NCBI RefSeq assembly: GCF_025562455.1
Contig: NZ_JAHPRO010000001.1
Span: 1 to 64,000, forward strand
Direction of reading: 5' to 3'
Length of the DNA: 64,000 nucleotides
From: Acinetobacter sp. WU_MDCI_Axc73
Lineage (GTDB): Bacteria; Pseudomonadota; Gammaproteobacteria; Pseudomonadales; Moraxellaceae
The translations under genes were made by a program, and so were the position numbers. Under the pieces are notes generated by a model, which saw only the letters and a program-made list of their open reading frames with translations, had not been told where the DNA came from and did no database searches. Position 1 is the stretch's first letter. Every line of letters begins with the position of its first letter. Below are positions 34,843-44,244 of this stretch, piece after piece.

Positions 34843-37619
34843 ACCTCAACCTCAAATTGACAGGTTTTAATCAAGCCACGTATCTCTGGCAAACATGATC
34901 CACAATTCCCACCTGCTTTTAAACATGCTGTGACTTGTTTTTCATGTGTCAGTTTTTGCACTTTAATCGTTTCGATTATTTTATTCTTACCCACTTTAAA
35001 GCAACTACACACTAAAGGTCCATCCTGATTGCTCATATTCATTGGTGCACCAGCGAGCAAAGCCTTACGATGCAAGGCACTCAAACGCTCACGCTTAAAT
35101 AAACTTGCAACCCAGTCACGATCAGGCAGCATTTCAGGAGGTGCAATATAAAACGCTGCAATAACGATGCCATCTTTCAATATTACACTATGACTCATTT
35201 GCATGGTGGCATCATGCAAGTTAAGCCACTCAAAAGACTCATCCGCAAAGGGTAAAAAATCCTTTAAATACTGCTGAATATCCTTAAAACTCCGTCGATC
35301 TGCCACTTCATAACGCACAGCCTTATGTAGTTGAATTTTACTCCACCATGCACATTGGGTAAATTGATCACGAATCACATTTACATATTGATCACGTACA
35401 AACAACACACCTTGCCAGCGCGTATAAAATGGTTGCAACATGACAGGGGTATGTTTAAATTCTGGTTCGCCTGAAATTGCATCGACCACTGGGTTAACGA
35501 CTTTACCAATCCGTGCATCTGAAGCAAATTGATCATTCCAGTGAATGGGTACAAATATCTGACCACGGCGAATGCCTTCAGAGAATTGAACACGTAATAC
35601 GCATTTCCCCCATTGTGAATGAATTTCGGTCAATGCACCATTTTGTACCCCATACTTTAAACCATCTTGTGGGTGAATCTCACAATAAGGCTCAGCACGA
35701 TGCGTGGTTAAATTTGCAGATAATCCAGTACGGGTCATCGTATGCCACTGATCACGAATACGCCCTGTATTTAAGATTAATGGATAGTCAATACTGGTTT
35801 GATGTACAGCGGCAACGGATGCTGTGGCAATAAAACGTGCTTTGTGACTCGAATGACTATATTGACCCTGACCAAATAAACGTTCAACTTGCTGCGATTG
35901 TTCAGCATTTTTGAGCACAGGCCACTGAATGGGTTGTAATTGATCGTATTGCGATTGGGTTAAATCCATTAAACCAGACAAATTAAAATAACGAAAAGCT
36001 GTGCTCTGCTCTCGTTTGGATATCTCTACATTTTGATACGCCGAAAGCGCCGCATGTTCCTGAAAAATCTGATGTGCATTTTCAAACTCAAAACCTGTAA
36101 ACCCAAGTTTTTTAGCCACTTGAGATACAGCCCACCAATCTGCCTTGGTCTGCTCTGGTGCATCTAAAAATACCCGTTGTCTAGAAATACGGCGTTCGGA
36201 ATTCGTCACTGTACCGTCTTTTTCACCCCAACCTAACGCAGGCAATAACACATCTGCAAAAGCAGTGGTATCTGTGTCCTGACAAATATCAGACACAACC
36301 ACAAATTCACATTGATCCAACGCACGTTTTACCTGATCGGCATCGGGTAAACTCACCACAGGGTTGGTCGCCATAATCCAAATGGCTTTAATTTTGCCTT
36401 GTTCAACGGCTTGGAATAAATCAACGGCTTTCAGTCCAGCTTGTGTCGCAATATGAGGACTTTGCCAAAATGTTTGAACAATATGTTGATGTGCAGCTTG
36501 ATCTAATTCTAAATGCGCTGCCAACATATTGGCCAAACCACCAACTTCACGCCCTCCCATAGCATTGGGCTGCCCCGTCATCGAAAATGGGGCTGCTCCT
36601 AAGCGCCCAATTTTCCCCGTCAATAGATGACAGTTAATAATCGCATTGGCTTTATTTACACCTTGGGAAGATTGATTGACTCCCATTGAAAAGAGGCTCA
36701 TGACTTTATCAGTAGCAGCAAATTGTTGATAAAACTGCTCTAATTTATCTAAAGGAATGCCTGTAGTTTGAGCCACATATTCGATATCTGCTTGGGCTGC
36801 ACTTGCTGCCAAGGCGGCCTCTAGGTTTTCGGTATGTGCCTGTACAAACTGATGATTGACCGCACCACGCTGATACAAATATTGCAATAAACCATTAAAT
36901 AAAGTGACATCTTGCCCAGGCAAAATCGGAAGATGCAAATCGGCTTGTTCACATGTCGCGGTAAAACGTGGGTCAATCACCACCACAGACAAGTTACGCT
37001 CTGATTTGGCTTGCATGATCCGTTGATATAATACAGGATGACACCATGCCGTATTAGAACCAACCAAAACCACCATGTCGGTATGTTCAAAATCGACATA
37101 ACTGGCTGGAACTAAGTCTTCGCCAAAACTACGTTTATGTGCTGCCACAGCAGATGACATGCACAATCGTGAATTGGTATCAATATTGGCTGTTCCAAGA
37201 TAACCTTTGACGAACTTATTCACGACATAATAATCTTCAGTCAATAGCTGACCAGACACATAAAATGCAATGCTTTCACGGCCATATTGATCGATACAAT
37301 CTTGAAAATGCTGTGCGATCTGGTCAGTTGCTTGATCCCAAGTGGTCGTTTCCCGATACTGTCCACGTCCAGTCATTGGATGAAGTAATCGGGTTTCTAG
37401 TCCCAAGGTATCGCCCAAACGACTGCCCTTGATACATAAACGACCCAAGTTGGATGGATGTTCAGTATCGCCCAGTATAGAAACCTGATTTCCAAACGCA
37501 GTTTGTTCAACGGTTGCAGATACACCACAACCGACACCACAATAAGGACAAGTGGTTTTTGTGGTCTTAATCGGGTTTAAAGTGGAGCTATGCAGTTCCA
37601 CAATGGGAATCGTATTCAT
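34839..37619 (-). CDS. nasA: Assimilatory nitrate reductase, catalytic subunit
   Basis: The 926-residue molybdenum enzyme reduces nitrate to nitrite in the cytoplasm. It has an N-terminal 4Fe-4S site (Cys24, Cys27, Cys31, Cys62), the Mo-bis-MGD domains (NIDTNSRLCMSSAV, TGQPNAMGGREVGG) and, at the C-terminus, an added BFD-type [2Fe-2S] domain (CSCFKVGKN...GGNCGSCLPEI) like Klebsiella NasA. It lies 18 bases after the NirD-FAD fusion, which may supply electrons. Confidence 0.94.
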   Translation of the reverse strand: MNTIPIVELHSSTLNPIKTTKTTCPYCGVGCGVSATVEQTAFGNQVSILGDTEHPSNLGRLCIKGSRLGDTLGLETRLLHPMTGRGQYRETTTWDQATDQIAQHFQDCIDQYGRESIAFYVSGQLLTEDYYVVNKFVKGYLGTANIDTNSRLCMSSAVAAHKRSFGEDLVPASYVDFEHTDMVVLVGSNTAWCHPVLYQRIMQAKSERNLSVVVIDPRFTATCEQADLHLPILPGQDVTLFNGLLQYLYQRGAVNHQFVQAHTENLEAALAASAAQADIEYVAQTTGIPLDKLEQFYQQFAATDKVMSLFSMGVNQSSQGVNKANAIINCHLLTGKIGRLGAAPFSMTGQPNAMGGREVGGLANMLAAHLELDQAAHQHIVQTFWQSPHIATQAGLKAVDLFQAVEQGKIKAIWIMATNPVVSLPDADQVKRALDQCEFVVVSDICQDTDTTAFADVLLPALGWGEKDGTVTNSERRISRQRVFLDAPEQTKADWWAVSQVAKKLGFTGFEFENAHQIFQEHAALSAYQNVEISKREQSTAFRYFNLSGLMDLTQSQYDQLQPIQWPVLKNAEQSQQVERLFGQGQYSHSSHKARFIATASVAAVHQTSIDYPLILNTGRIRDQWHTMTRTGLSANLTTHRAEPYCEIHPQDGLKYGVQNGALTEIHSQWGKCVLRVQFSEGIRRGQIFVPIHWNDQFASDARIGKVVNPVVDAISGEPEFKHTPVMLQPFYTRWQGVLFVRDQYVNVIRDQFTQCAWWSKIQLHKAVRYEVADRRSFKDIQQYLKDFLPFADESFEWLNLHDATMQMSHSVILKDGIVIAAFYIAPPEMLPDRDWVASLFKRERLSALHRKALLAGAPMNMSNQDGPLVCSCFKVGKNKIIETIKVQKLTHEKQVTACLKAGGNCGSCLPEIRGLIKTCQFEVEV

Positions 37620-37637
37620 GACTGCTCCTTCATTGAT

Positions 37638-39275
37638 TTAAACAGCTTGTCTTAATGCAAAATCCCGACCAAATAACAACTTATTCCGAATCGATGAGAT
37701 AGAGGTCTGATCTGCGATCAGCTCTGCATACCATGCACCATCTTCGGTATCACCAAATAAAACGGCACCAATCACCCGATCATGCTGAATAATAATGCGC
37801 TTATAAATCTGGCGTTTCTCATCATTCATAATGATGTCTTCATAATCCTCTTCAGATTGGCTCACATCAATATCAATTCGGCCAGCCGAGAATACATCGA
37901 CACCACTGACTTTAAGCTGTGTAGGAACGGTCGGTGCTTTAAACGTTAAGCTGCCATGTTCAGCCAAATGACTGGCACAGATAAAGGCTTGTCCCCATAG
38001 TGGTTCGACCAGACCGAAAGTTTGTCCACGATGTTCAATACATTCACCCACAGCATAGATACTTGGGTCAAAAGTTTGCATGGTGTCATTGACCAATACC
38101 CCCCGATGACAACGTAAACCTGCACTTTGTGCCAGACGAATATTGGGACGAATCCCGACTGCAAACACCACCAGATCTGCATCCAAAACACGGCCATCTT
38201 GTAAGCGTAATTGAGTCACATGTCCGTGTTCATCACCCAGTAACGCTTCGGTATTGGCCGCTGTGAGAATACGAATGCCCTTTTGCTCAATGCTATGACG
38301 TAACATTTGGCTAGCTTGGGCATCTAATTGACGATCCATAATCCGATCCACCAAATGCAATACTGTCACTTGCATTCCCCGTTGCTTAAGTCCATACGCA
38401 GCTTCTAACCCTAATAAACCACCACCAATAACCACCGCATTGGTTTTTTGGGCACAATAATCAATCATGGTATTTACATCATGAATATCACGGAAACTGA
38501 TCACCCCTTTTAAGTCTGCACCCTGAATCGGTGGCACAAACGGTTTTGAACCTGTCGCTAAAATAAGGCGATCATAATCGACAACTTGACCTTTTTCGGT
38601 ATGCACCTGTTTACGGTTACGATCAATTTTAACCGCAGCATCACCCGCAATAAATGCAATCCCCTTATCTTGATACCATTGCTGTGCATGCAACATAATA
38701 TCCTGAATAGTCTTTTCACCAGATAATACAGGCGACAGCATAATACGATTGTAATTGCCCCACGGTTCTTCACCAATCACTGTGACATCATAACGTTCTG
38801 CATTCATATCCAGTAAATCTTCCAGACAGCGCATTCCAGCTAAGCCATTACCCACTAAAACCAGTTTGAGTTTATCCTGTGCCAAGCCATTGTTGGTGAT
38901 ATAGGTTTTTTGTGCAATTGGACTCACCAGTACACGTCCTGCTTGGACTTTACACGGAAAAACCAATAGTTTTTGCTCTTTATCTTCCAGACAGCGTCCA
39001 GTGGCCAAACTAAAATGTTGTTTATAAATTGGCGAAGCCACCACACGCTCGCCTTGTACATCACCCAAAATGCCACGTGACATTACATTTGCACCACTAA
39101 ATGGATCCTGATTACTCACGGCATAAATACGCTGTTCTTGCCCAACCCGAAACAGTGCAATTTGTTGTGTATCAATCACAGCAGCAACACCTGTGTTCGG
39201 GGTAATATCATTCAATGCACAGATGTCTATCCACGGCGCGTGTTCTAATTTTTGCAATGCTTTTAAACTGGTCAT
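37638..39275 (-). CDS. NirD-domain / FAD-NAD(P)H oxidoreductase fusion
   Basis: This 545-residue protein joins two parts. Residues about 10-118 are NirD-like (nitrite reductase small subunit: VAAVIDTQQIALFRV, AVSNQDPFSGANVMSRG), without Rieske Cys-His pairs. Residues about 128-545 form an FAD/NAD(P)H oxidoreductase like the N-terminal part of NirB (LVLVGNGLAGMRCLEDLL, NRIMLSPVLSGEK, VIGGGLLGLEAAYGL). It may feed electrons to NasA, doing the job of NasC/NasB, while the NirD part pairs with NirB. It lies between nirB and nasA. Confidence 0.85.
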   Translation of the reverse strand: MTSLKALQKLEHAPWIDICALNDITPNTGVAAVIDTQQIALFRVGQEQRIYAVSNQDPFSGANVMSRGILGDVQGERVVASPIYKQHFSLATGRCLEDKEQKLLVFPCKVQAGRVLVSPIAQKTYITNNGLAQDKLKLVLVGNGLAGMRCLEDLLDMNAERYDVTVIGEEPWGNYNRIMLSPVLSGEKTIQDIMLHAQQWYQDKGIAFIAGDAAVKIDRNRKQVHTEKGQVVDYDRLILATGSKPFVPPIQGADLKGVISFRDIHDVNTMIDYCAQKTNAVVIGGGLLGLEAAYGLKQRGMQVTVLHLVDRIMDRQLDAQASQMLRHSIEQKGIRILTAANTEALLGDEHGHVTQLRLQDGRVLDADLVVFAVGIRPNIRLAQSAGLRCHRGVLVNDTMQTFDPSIYAVGECIEHRGQTFGLVEPLWGQAFICASHLAEHGSLTFKAPTVPTQLKVSGVDVFSAGRIDIDVSQSEEDYEDIIMNDEKRQIYKRIIIQHDRVIGAVLFGDTEDGAWYAELIADQTSISSIRNKLLFGRDFALRQAV

Positions 39276-39285
39276 GTGCTACTCC

Positions 39286-41829
39286 TTATGCTTCTACCAC
39301 TGGAATACGATTTGCTTCGCGCTCACTGGCTTTTAATGGACGAATTTGACCACGTTCTTGCGTAAATTGAATGTGTGGGTCACGCTGTTCTTTCTGATTA
39401 ATGAATGTTTGGAAACGCTTACGCACTTCTGGATCTTCCACTGCAGTACGCCATTCATCCTGATAAGTATTCACCACATGTGACATACGACGTTCAAGTT
39501 CCTGCGCAATGCCTAAAGTATCCTGAACAATCACAGATTTTAAATAATCGAGTCCACCTTCCATGTTGTCCCGCCATACGCTGGTACGTTGTAAGCGGTC
39601 AGCTGTTTGAATATAAAACATAAAGAAACGATCGATATAACGAATTAAGGTATTGGTATCAAGGTCAGATGCCAGTAGTTCTGCATGACGTGGCTTCATG
39701 CCACCATTACCACAAACGTAAAGATTCCAGCCTTTTTCAGTGGCAATTACGCCAACATCTTTACCTTGGGCTTCGGCACATTCACGGGTACAGCCTGAAA
39801 CTGCCATTTTAAGTTTATGTGGCGAACGTAAACCTTTATAGCGATTTTCTAAAAAGATAGCCAAACCAACTGAGTCATCTACACCATAGCGGCACCATGT
39901 ACTTCCTACACAAGATTTGACTGTACGCAAGGATTTGCCATAGGCATGACCAGATTCAAAACCTGCCGCGATTAATTCTTCCCAGATCAAAGGTAACTCA
40001 TGCAACTGTGCACCAAACATATCGACACGTTGTCCACCTGTAATTTTGGTATATAAGTTGTATTTTTTGGCAATTTGACCCACGGCAATCAATCCATCTG
40101 GCGTGACTTCACCACCAGCCATACGTGGCACAACAGAGTAAGAACCATCTTTTTGAATATTGCCCAAGTAGTAGTCATTACTGTCTTGTAGACCTGCATG
40201 GCTTGGTTTGAGGACAAAGTCATTCCAGCAAGAGGCTAAAATATTGGCAACTGTTGGTTTGCAAATATCACACCCTAAACCATGTCCATATTGATGAATG
40301 AGATCATCAAAAGTTTTGATTTCATTGACACGTACTAAGTGATACAGCTCTTGACGAGAATAGGCAAAATGCTCACACAGGTGGTTATTGACAGTTACCC
40401 CCTGACGTTGTAATTCAGATTTTAGAACCTGAGTGACCAAGGGTGCACAGCCGCCACATGCCGTTGCCGCCTTAGTACATTTTTTGAGTGCGCCAAGTGA
40501 TGTTGCACCATCAGCAATCGCCTGACAAATATCTGCCTTAGAAACATTATTACAAGAACAAATCGTCGCACTATCAGGCAATAGATCGACACCGCTGCCT
40601 CCAGATTTTGCTGCGCCTGACTGTGCATAGCCTGGCATAATCAGACTTTCTGGTTGCTCAGGTAAGTCCATACGATTTAACATCATTTGCAACAAGTCAC
40701 TATATTCTTTGGCATCACCCACCAAAACAGCACCAAGCAAACATGTTTTCTCTGCATTGACCACAATTTTTTTATAGATGAGTGCATCTTCATCTGCATA
40801 AAAATAACTGAGTGCACCTGGTGTCATGGCATGTGCATCACCAATAGATGCAACATCTACACCCATCAGTTTAAGCTTGGTGCTCATGTCTGCACCGGCA
40901 AAGCAATGACTTTGTTGCTCTAGCACGTGTTTGGCAGCAATCCGAGCCATGTCATAGCCCGGTGCCACCAAACCATAGATTTTATTGTTCCATAAAGCAC
41001 ATTCACCAATCGCATAAATGTCTGAATTTGAAGTCTGGCAATAATCATTAATGACAATACCACCACGCTCACCAACGGCTAAACCTGACATTTTTGCCAA
41101 TTCATCACGCGGACGAATCCCCGCTGAAAATAGTACGATATCCGTTTCAAGCTCGGAACCATCTGCAAACTTCATAACATGATGGTGGGTTGCACAATCT
41201 TCGATACATTGTGTGGCTTTTTGAGTGTGAACTTTCACACCTAAATCTTCAATTTTACGGCGTAATACTTTACCGCCTAAATCATCAATCTGTACGGCCA
41301 TTAAGCGTGGCGCAAACTCCACCACATGCGTTTCCAGATTTAAATCGCGCAATGCTTTAGCTGCTTCAAGCCCAAGTAGACCACCACCAATCACCACACC
41401 AGATTTAGCATTTAGACTCGCTGCACGAATCGCATCCAGATCTTCAATAGTACGATAGACAAAACAATTATGACGATCATTGCCTGCAATTGGCGGCACA
41501 AATGCATACGAGCCTGTTGCAAGTACCAATTTGTCATAACTTATTATATCGCCGGCACTGGTAGTGACTGTTTTAGCAGCAGGGTCTATTGCTGTCGCTT
41601 TGGTGTTTAAACGTAGGTCGATTCCATAAGCATCGGCAAAATCTAAACGAGCCAGAGATAAATCTTTTGCTGTTTTACCTGAAAAATATTCAGTTAAATG
41701 TACGCGGTCATACGCAATCCGTGGCTCTTCTGCAAGAATGGTAATCTCTAACTCATCATCTGCTTTTTCTAATAAGCTTTCGATAAATTTATGGCCTACC
41801 ATACCGTGGCCAATCATCACTAGTTTCAT
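39286..41829 (-). CDS. nirB: Assimilatory nitrite reductase, large subunit
   Basis: The 847-residue enzyme reduces nitrite to ammonium with NAD(P)H. In order it has an FAD/NAD(P)H domain (about 1-310), a BFD [2Fe-2S] domain (CSCNNVSKADIC...ACGGCAPLV), a ferredoxin-like part and the siroheme-4Fe4S centre (SCVGSTWCRYG, SGCTRECAEAQGKD). Length fits NirB (about 847 in E. coli). It follows the transporter gene and precedes the NirD fusion by 10 bases. Confidence 0.95.
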   Translation of the reverse strand: MKLVMIGHGMVGHKFIESLLEKADDELEITILAEEPRIAYDRVHLTEYFSGKTAKDLSLARLDFADAYGIDLRLNTKATAIDPAAKTVTTSAGDIISYDKLVLATGSYAFVPPIAGNDRHNCFVYRTIEDLDAIRAASLNAKSGVVIGGGLLGLEAAKALRDLNLETHVVEFAPRLMAVQIDDLGGKVLRRKIEDLGVKVHTQKATQCIEDCATHHHVMKFADGSELETDIVLFSAGIRPRDELAKMSGLAVGERGGIVINDYCQTSNSDIYAIGECALWNNKIYGLVAPGYDMARIAAKHVLEQQSHCFAGADMSTKLKLMGVDVASIGDAHAMTPGALSYFYADEDALIYKKIVVNAEKTCLLGAVLVGDAKEYSDLLQMMLNRMDLPEQPESLIMPGYAQSGAAKSGGSGVDLLPDSATICSCNNVSKADICQAIADGATSLGALKKCTKAATACGGCAPLVTQVLKSELQRQGVTVNNHLCEHFAYSRQELYHLVRVNEIKTFDDLIHQYGHGLGCDICKPTVANILASCWNDFVLKPSHAGLQDSNDYYLGNIQKDGSYSVVPRMAGGEVTPDGLIAVGQIAKKYNLYTKITGGQRVDMFGAQLHELPLIWEELIAAGFESGHAYGKSLRTVKSCVGSTWCRYGVDDSVGLAIFLENRYKGLRSPHKLKMAVSGCTRECAEAQGKDVGVIATEKGWNLYVCGNGGMKPRHAELLASDLDTNTLIRYIDRFFMFYIQTADRLQRTSVWRDNMEGGLDYLKSVIVQDTLGIAQELERRMSHVVNTYQDEWRTAVEDPEVRKRFQTFINQKEQRDPHIQFTQERGQIRPLKASEREANRIPVVEA

Positions 41830-41862
41830 TGGGTTTCTCCTCAGATTAGTCGGTCAGGTTGC

Positions 41863-43209
41863 TCAAGCTGCATTGTTACGTTCAAGAACCGCTTGTTCAA
41901 ACAAACGTTGCTCTTTGACTTTATGCTCAGCCGTAAAGCGGATTAACATCACAAATCCACCAGCAATGACGACTAATCCTCCGAGTACCATTAAACAGGT
42001 TTGAATATCGACCATACCTTTTAGCAAGAAACCTGCTGCAACCGCACCCACGTTACCACCTGCTCCAATAATGCCAGCAACACCACCCAATGCCTCACGA
42101 TCAATAAAAGGCACCAATGCATAAGTTGCACCACATGCCATGTGGGTAAATAAGGCAAATATGGTCATACTGATCATTGCAAATATGACACTATTCATCT
42201 GTGAAAATAGAATCAGAAACAAACCTTCACCCACAATCATGGCAAACAGTACTTTGGTTCGTCCATCTAGACCTTTTTTAAGTGCAACTTTGTCGGAAAC
42301 AATGCCACCTAAAGCACGTGCAAACAAAGCCAATAATCCAAAGATTCCCGCAGCTAAACCTGCTTCTTTTAATCCAAAGTTAAAATGATTCACGTAATAC
42401 ATTGCGACAATGTTATGAATAAATATTTCAATCCCAAAACAAGCGGCATAAGCACCAAATAAAATCCAAACGCGATAGTTACGTGCAGCATGCATCAAAA
42501 TTGCCATACCACCTTTTTTATCACTACCCACTTGAATGCCTTGGGCACGAAGTTCTTTAAAATCACCTTGAGGACAGTCTTGAGTACACTTCCAGTACAG
42601 GATTCCGACGATCACCATCATCAAACCAGGAACCAGTAATGCCACACGCCAGCCCATAGCTTGATCTACACCAAACATCACCAATGCAGAAAGTAATAAC
42701 GGCATTAAGGCTTGTGTTGCGCCACCACCAGCATTACCCCAACCTGCTGAAGCTGCATTGGCAGTCCCTACGACATTTGGTGCAAACATAATACTAGTGT
42801 GATATTGCGTGATGACAAAACTGGCACCAATTGCACCAATGAGTAAGCGGAAAAATAAGAAGGACTCGTAACTATTAGCTGCTGCCACACCAAAAACAGG
42901 GATACTCCCCACCAATAATAAAACGGTATATGTTTTACGTGGGCCGTATTTATCGCACAAAGGCCCGACAATCAGACGAACTAAAATAGTAATGGCAACC
43001 GCAGCAATATTGATATTGGCAATCTGATCTTTGGTCAGATGAAATTCACCTGCAATGACTGGCATAAGCGGTGCGCAAGCGAACCACGCAAAAAAGCAGA
43101 CAAAAAAAGCGAGCCAACTCATATGGAAGGCCCGCATCGCTGGAACACTAAAATTGAATAGATTTATTTTAGTCGCTTTTTTTGCTGTTAAATCTAAATT
43201 TGAAGACAT
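41863..43209 (-). CDS. narK: NarK/NasA-type nitrate/nitrite transporter
   Basis: The 448-residue major-facilitator protein has twelve helices and the two nitrate-signature motifs, GWGNAGGGATQALMP and GAGGNVGAVAAGF. It imports nitrate and/or exports nitrite at the inner membrane. It is the first gene of the nitrate-assimilation run, behind a sigma-54 promoter and two ANTAR-type hairpins. AGGAGAG lies just before the ATG at 43209. Confidence 0.92.
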   Translation of the reverse strand: MSSNLDLTAKKATKINLFNFSVPAMRAFHMSWLAFFVCFFAWFACAPLMPVIAGEFHLTKDQIANINIAAVAITILVRLIVGPLCDKYGPRKTYTVLLLVGSIPVFGVAAANSYESFLFFRLLIGAIGASFVITQYHTSIMFAPNVVGTANAASAGWGNAGGGATQALMPLLLSALVMFGVDQAMGWRVALLVPGLMMVIVGILYWKCTQDCPQGDFKELRAQGIQVGSDKKGGMAILMHAARNYRVWILFGAYAACFGIEIFIHNIVAMYYVNHFNFGLKEAGLAAGIFGLLALFARALGGIVSDKVALKKGLDGRTKVLFAMIVGEGLFLILFSQMNSVIFAMISMTIFALFTHMACGATYALVPFIDREALGGVAGIIGAGGNVGAVAAGFLLKGMVDIQTCLMVLGGLVVIAGGFVMLIRFTAEHKVKEQRLFEQAVLERNNAA

Positions 43210-43276
43210 CGCCTTCTCTCCTGAACTGAACGTAATATGGGCTTTACAGCTAACGCTGCATTGGCAATCGATCAGA

Positions 43277-43294
43277 ACGGACGTCGTTGGCCGT
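43277..43294 (-). promoter_or_regulatory. ANTAR target hairpin 2 (hexaloop AACGAC)
   Basis: On the minus strand ACGGCC, loop AACGAC, GTCCGT forms a stem with one mismatch. The hexaloop has A at position 1 and G at position 4, the ANTAR rule. It lies 18 bases after hairpin 1. Confidence 0.6.
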
Positions 43295-43312
43295 CATACA
43301 AATTTTAAATTT

Positions 43313-43328
43313 GAGTCGTCTTTGACTC
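43313..43328 (-). promoter_or_regulatory. ANTAR target hairpin 1 (hexaloop AAAGAC)
   Basis: On the minus strand GAGTC, loop AAAGAC, GACTC gives a perfect 5-bp stem and a hexaloop with A1 and G4. It begins almost exactly at the transcription start predicted from the sigma-54 promoter. NasT, encoded divergently, is the expected binder. Confidence 0.7.
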
Positions 43329-43338
43329 ATTAAAATAA

Positions 43339-43356
43339 TTGCAAGTGTTGTGCCAA
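43339..43356 (-). promoter_or_regulatory. Sigma-54 (-24/-12) promoter of the nitrate operon
   Basis: The minus strand reads TTGGCACAACACTTGCAA, an excellent match to TGGCAC-N5-TTGCA. Transcription would begin near 43329. It indicates control by nitrogen limitation through RpoN and an activator such as NtrC. Confidence 0.85.
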
Positions 43357-43652
43357 TTTAGAAAAATGACACAAAAACAACCTTAATAATTTGAAATATA
43401 TAAATAAAATTTAAATTGTAAAATATAAGTTTTTTTAAACTCAAGAATTTAATAATTTCATAGAGTCGATTATGTCTCAGATTATTGCCTCAAAATGATT
43501 CTGTTTTGCGCTATAAAAGGTCAAACTTATTCAAAACCACATAAAATTGTTTTTAAATCGCTTTTTTATGTATGGCATCAATTTTGCTAGAAATTTTGTC
43601 ATTGATTTCGATTACACTACTCGCATATGCGAAAATTTTTGCTTTATAACTT

Positions 43653-44243
43653 ATGCCTAAATTAAAAATTGTACTCATTGATGATGACCTTGAACGTGCT
43701 GAATTTGTTCAACACAATCTTCTTGCGCATGATTTTGAGGTAGTTGCTTGTCTTACACTTGACTATTTAAGTGATTTTCAACTACAAGATTTACAAGCTG
43801 ATGTCATTTTATTAGATATGGATCACCCACATCGCGATCTCATCGAAAGTTGTGTCAGCCATTTTGATTTACCGACTGTTCTATTTACCAAAAATACCCA
43901 TAAAGATACCATTAAGGAAGCAATTGCCGCGGGTGTCACTGCGTACATTGTCGATGGGATTGACCCTGCTCGTCTGGATACCATTCTTGAAATCTCGATT
44001 GAGCAATATAAAAAACACAAAAAGCTAGAAACAGATCTCAAAGAAACCCAAAACAAACTGGCCGATCGTAAAGATATTGAAAAAGCCAAAGTATTATTGA
44101 TGCAACTTCATCATCTAAATGAAGATACTGCTTTTCAATTACTTCGTAAAAATGCCATGAGCCATCGTATTACCATGGGAGAGATGGCAAGACGTTTAAT
44201 CGATGCCCAGCAATTACTCAACCACCCCATGAAAGAGGATTAA
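43653..44243 (+). CDS. nasT: NasT-type ANTAR antiterminator
   Basis: The 196-residue response-regulator-like protein has a receiver domain (about 1-120; LIDDDLERAE, VILLDMDHPH) and a C-terminal ANTAR RNA-binding domain (about 130-190; RKDIEKAKVLLMQLHHLNED, MSHRITMGEMARRLIDA). When nitrate or nitrite binds NasS, NasT is freed and allows transcription through leader hairpins of the nitrate operon. It is followed after one base by nasS. Confidence 0.92.
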   Translation: MPKLKIVLIDDDLERAEFVQHNLLAHDFEVVACLTLDYLSDFQLQDLQADVILLDMDHPHRDLIESCVSHFDLPTVLFTKNTHKDTIKEAIAAGVTAYIVDGIDPARLDTILEISIEQYKKHKKLETDLKETQNKLADRKDIEKAKVLLMQLHHLNEDTAFQLLRKNAMSHRITMGEMARRLIDAQQLLNHPMKED

Positions 44244-44244
44244 C

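Larger units (their letters stand above)
43210..43652. other. Divergent control region narK / nasT
   Basis: This 443-bp gap holds the sigma-54 promoter and leader of the nitrate operon (43277-43356) and the promoter of nasT. A perfect 12-bp palindrome, TCGCATATGCGA, lies at 43621-43632, 20 bases before the nasT ATG. The rest is very A/T rich. I found no clear NtrC enhancer by eye. Confidence 0.6.

Noticed and set aside
43210..43276. Terminator between the ANTAR hairpins and narK
   Set aside because: A CAGC/GCTG stem is present near 43250, but no T-run follows, so I do not call a terminator.
43621..43632. NtrC or other activator site before nasT
   Set aside because: TCGCATATGCGA is a perfect palindrome but does not match NtrC sites; it is noted only within the gap description.
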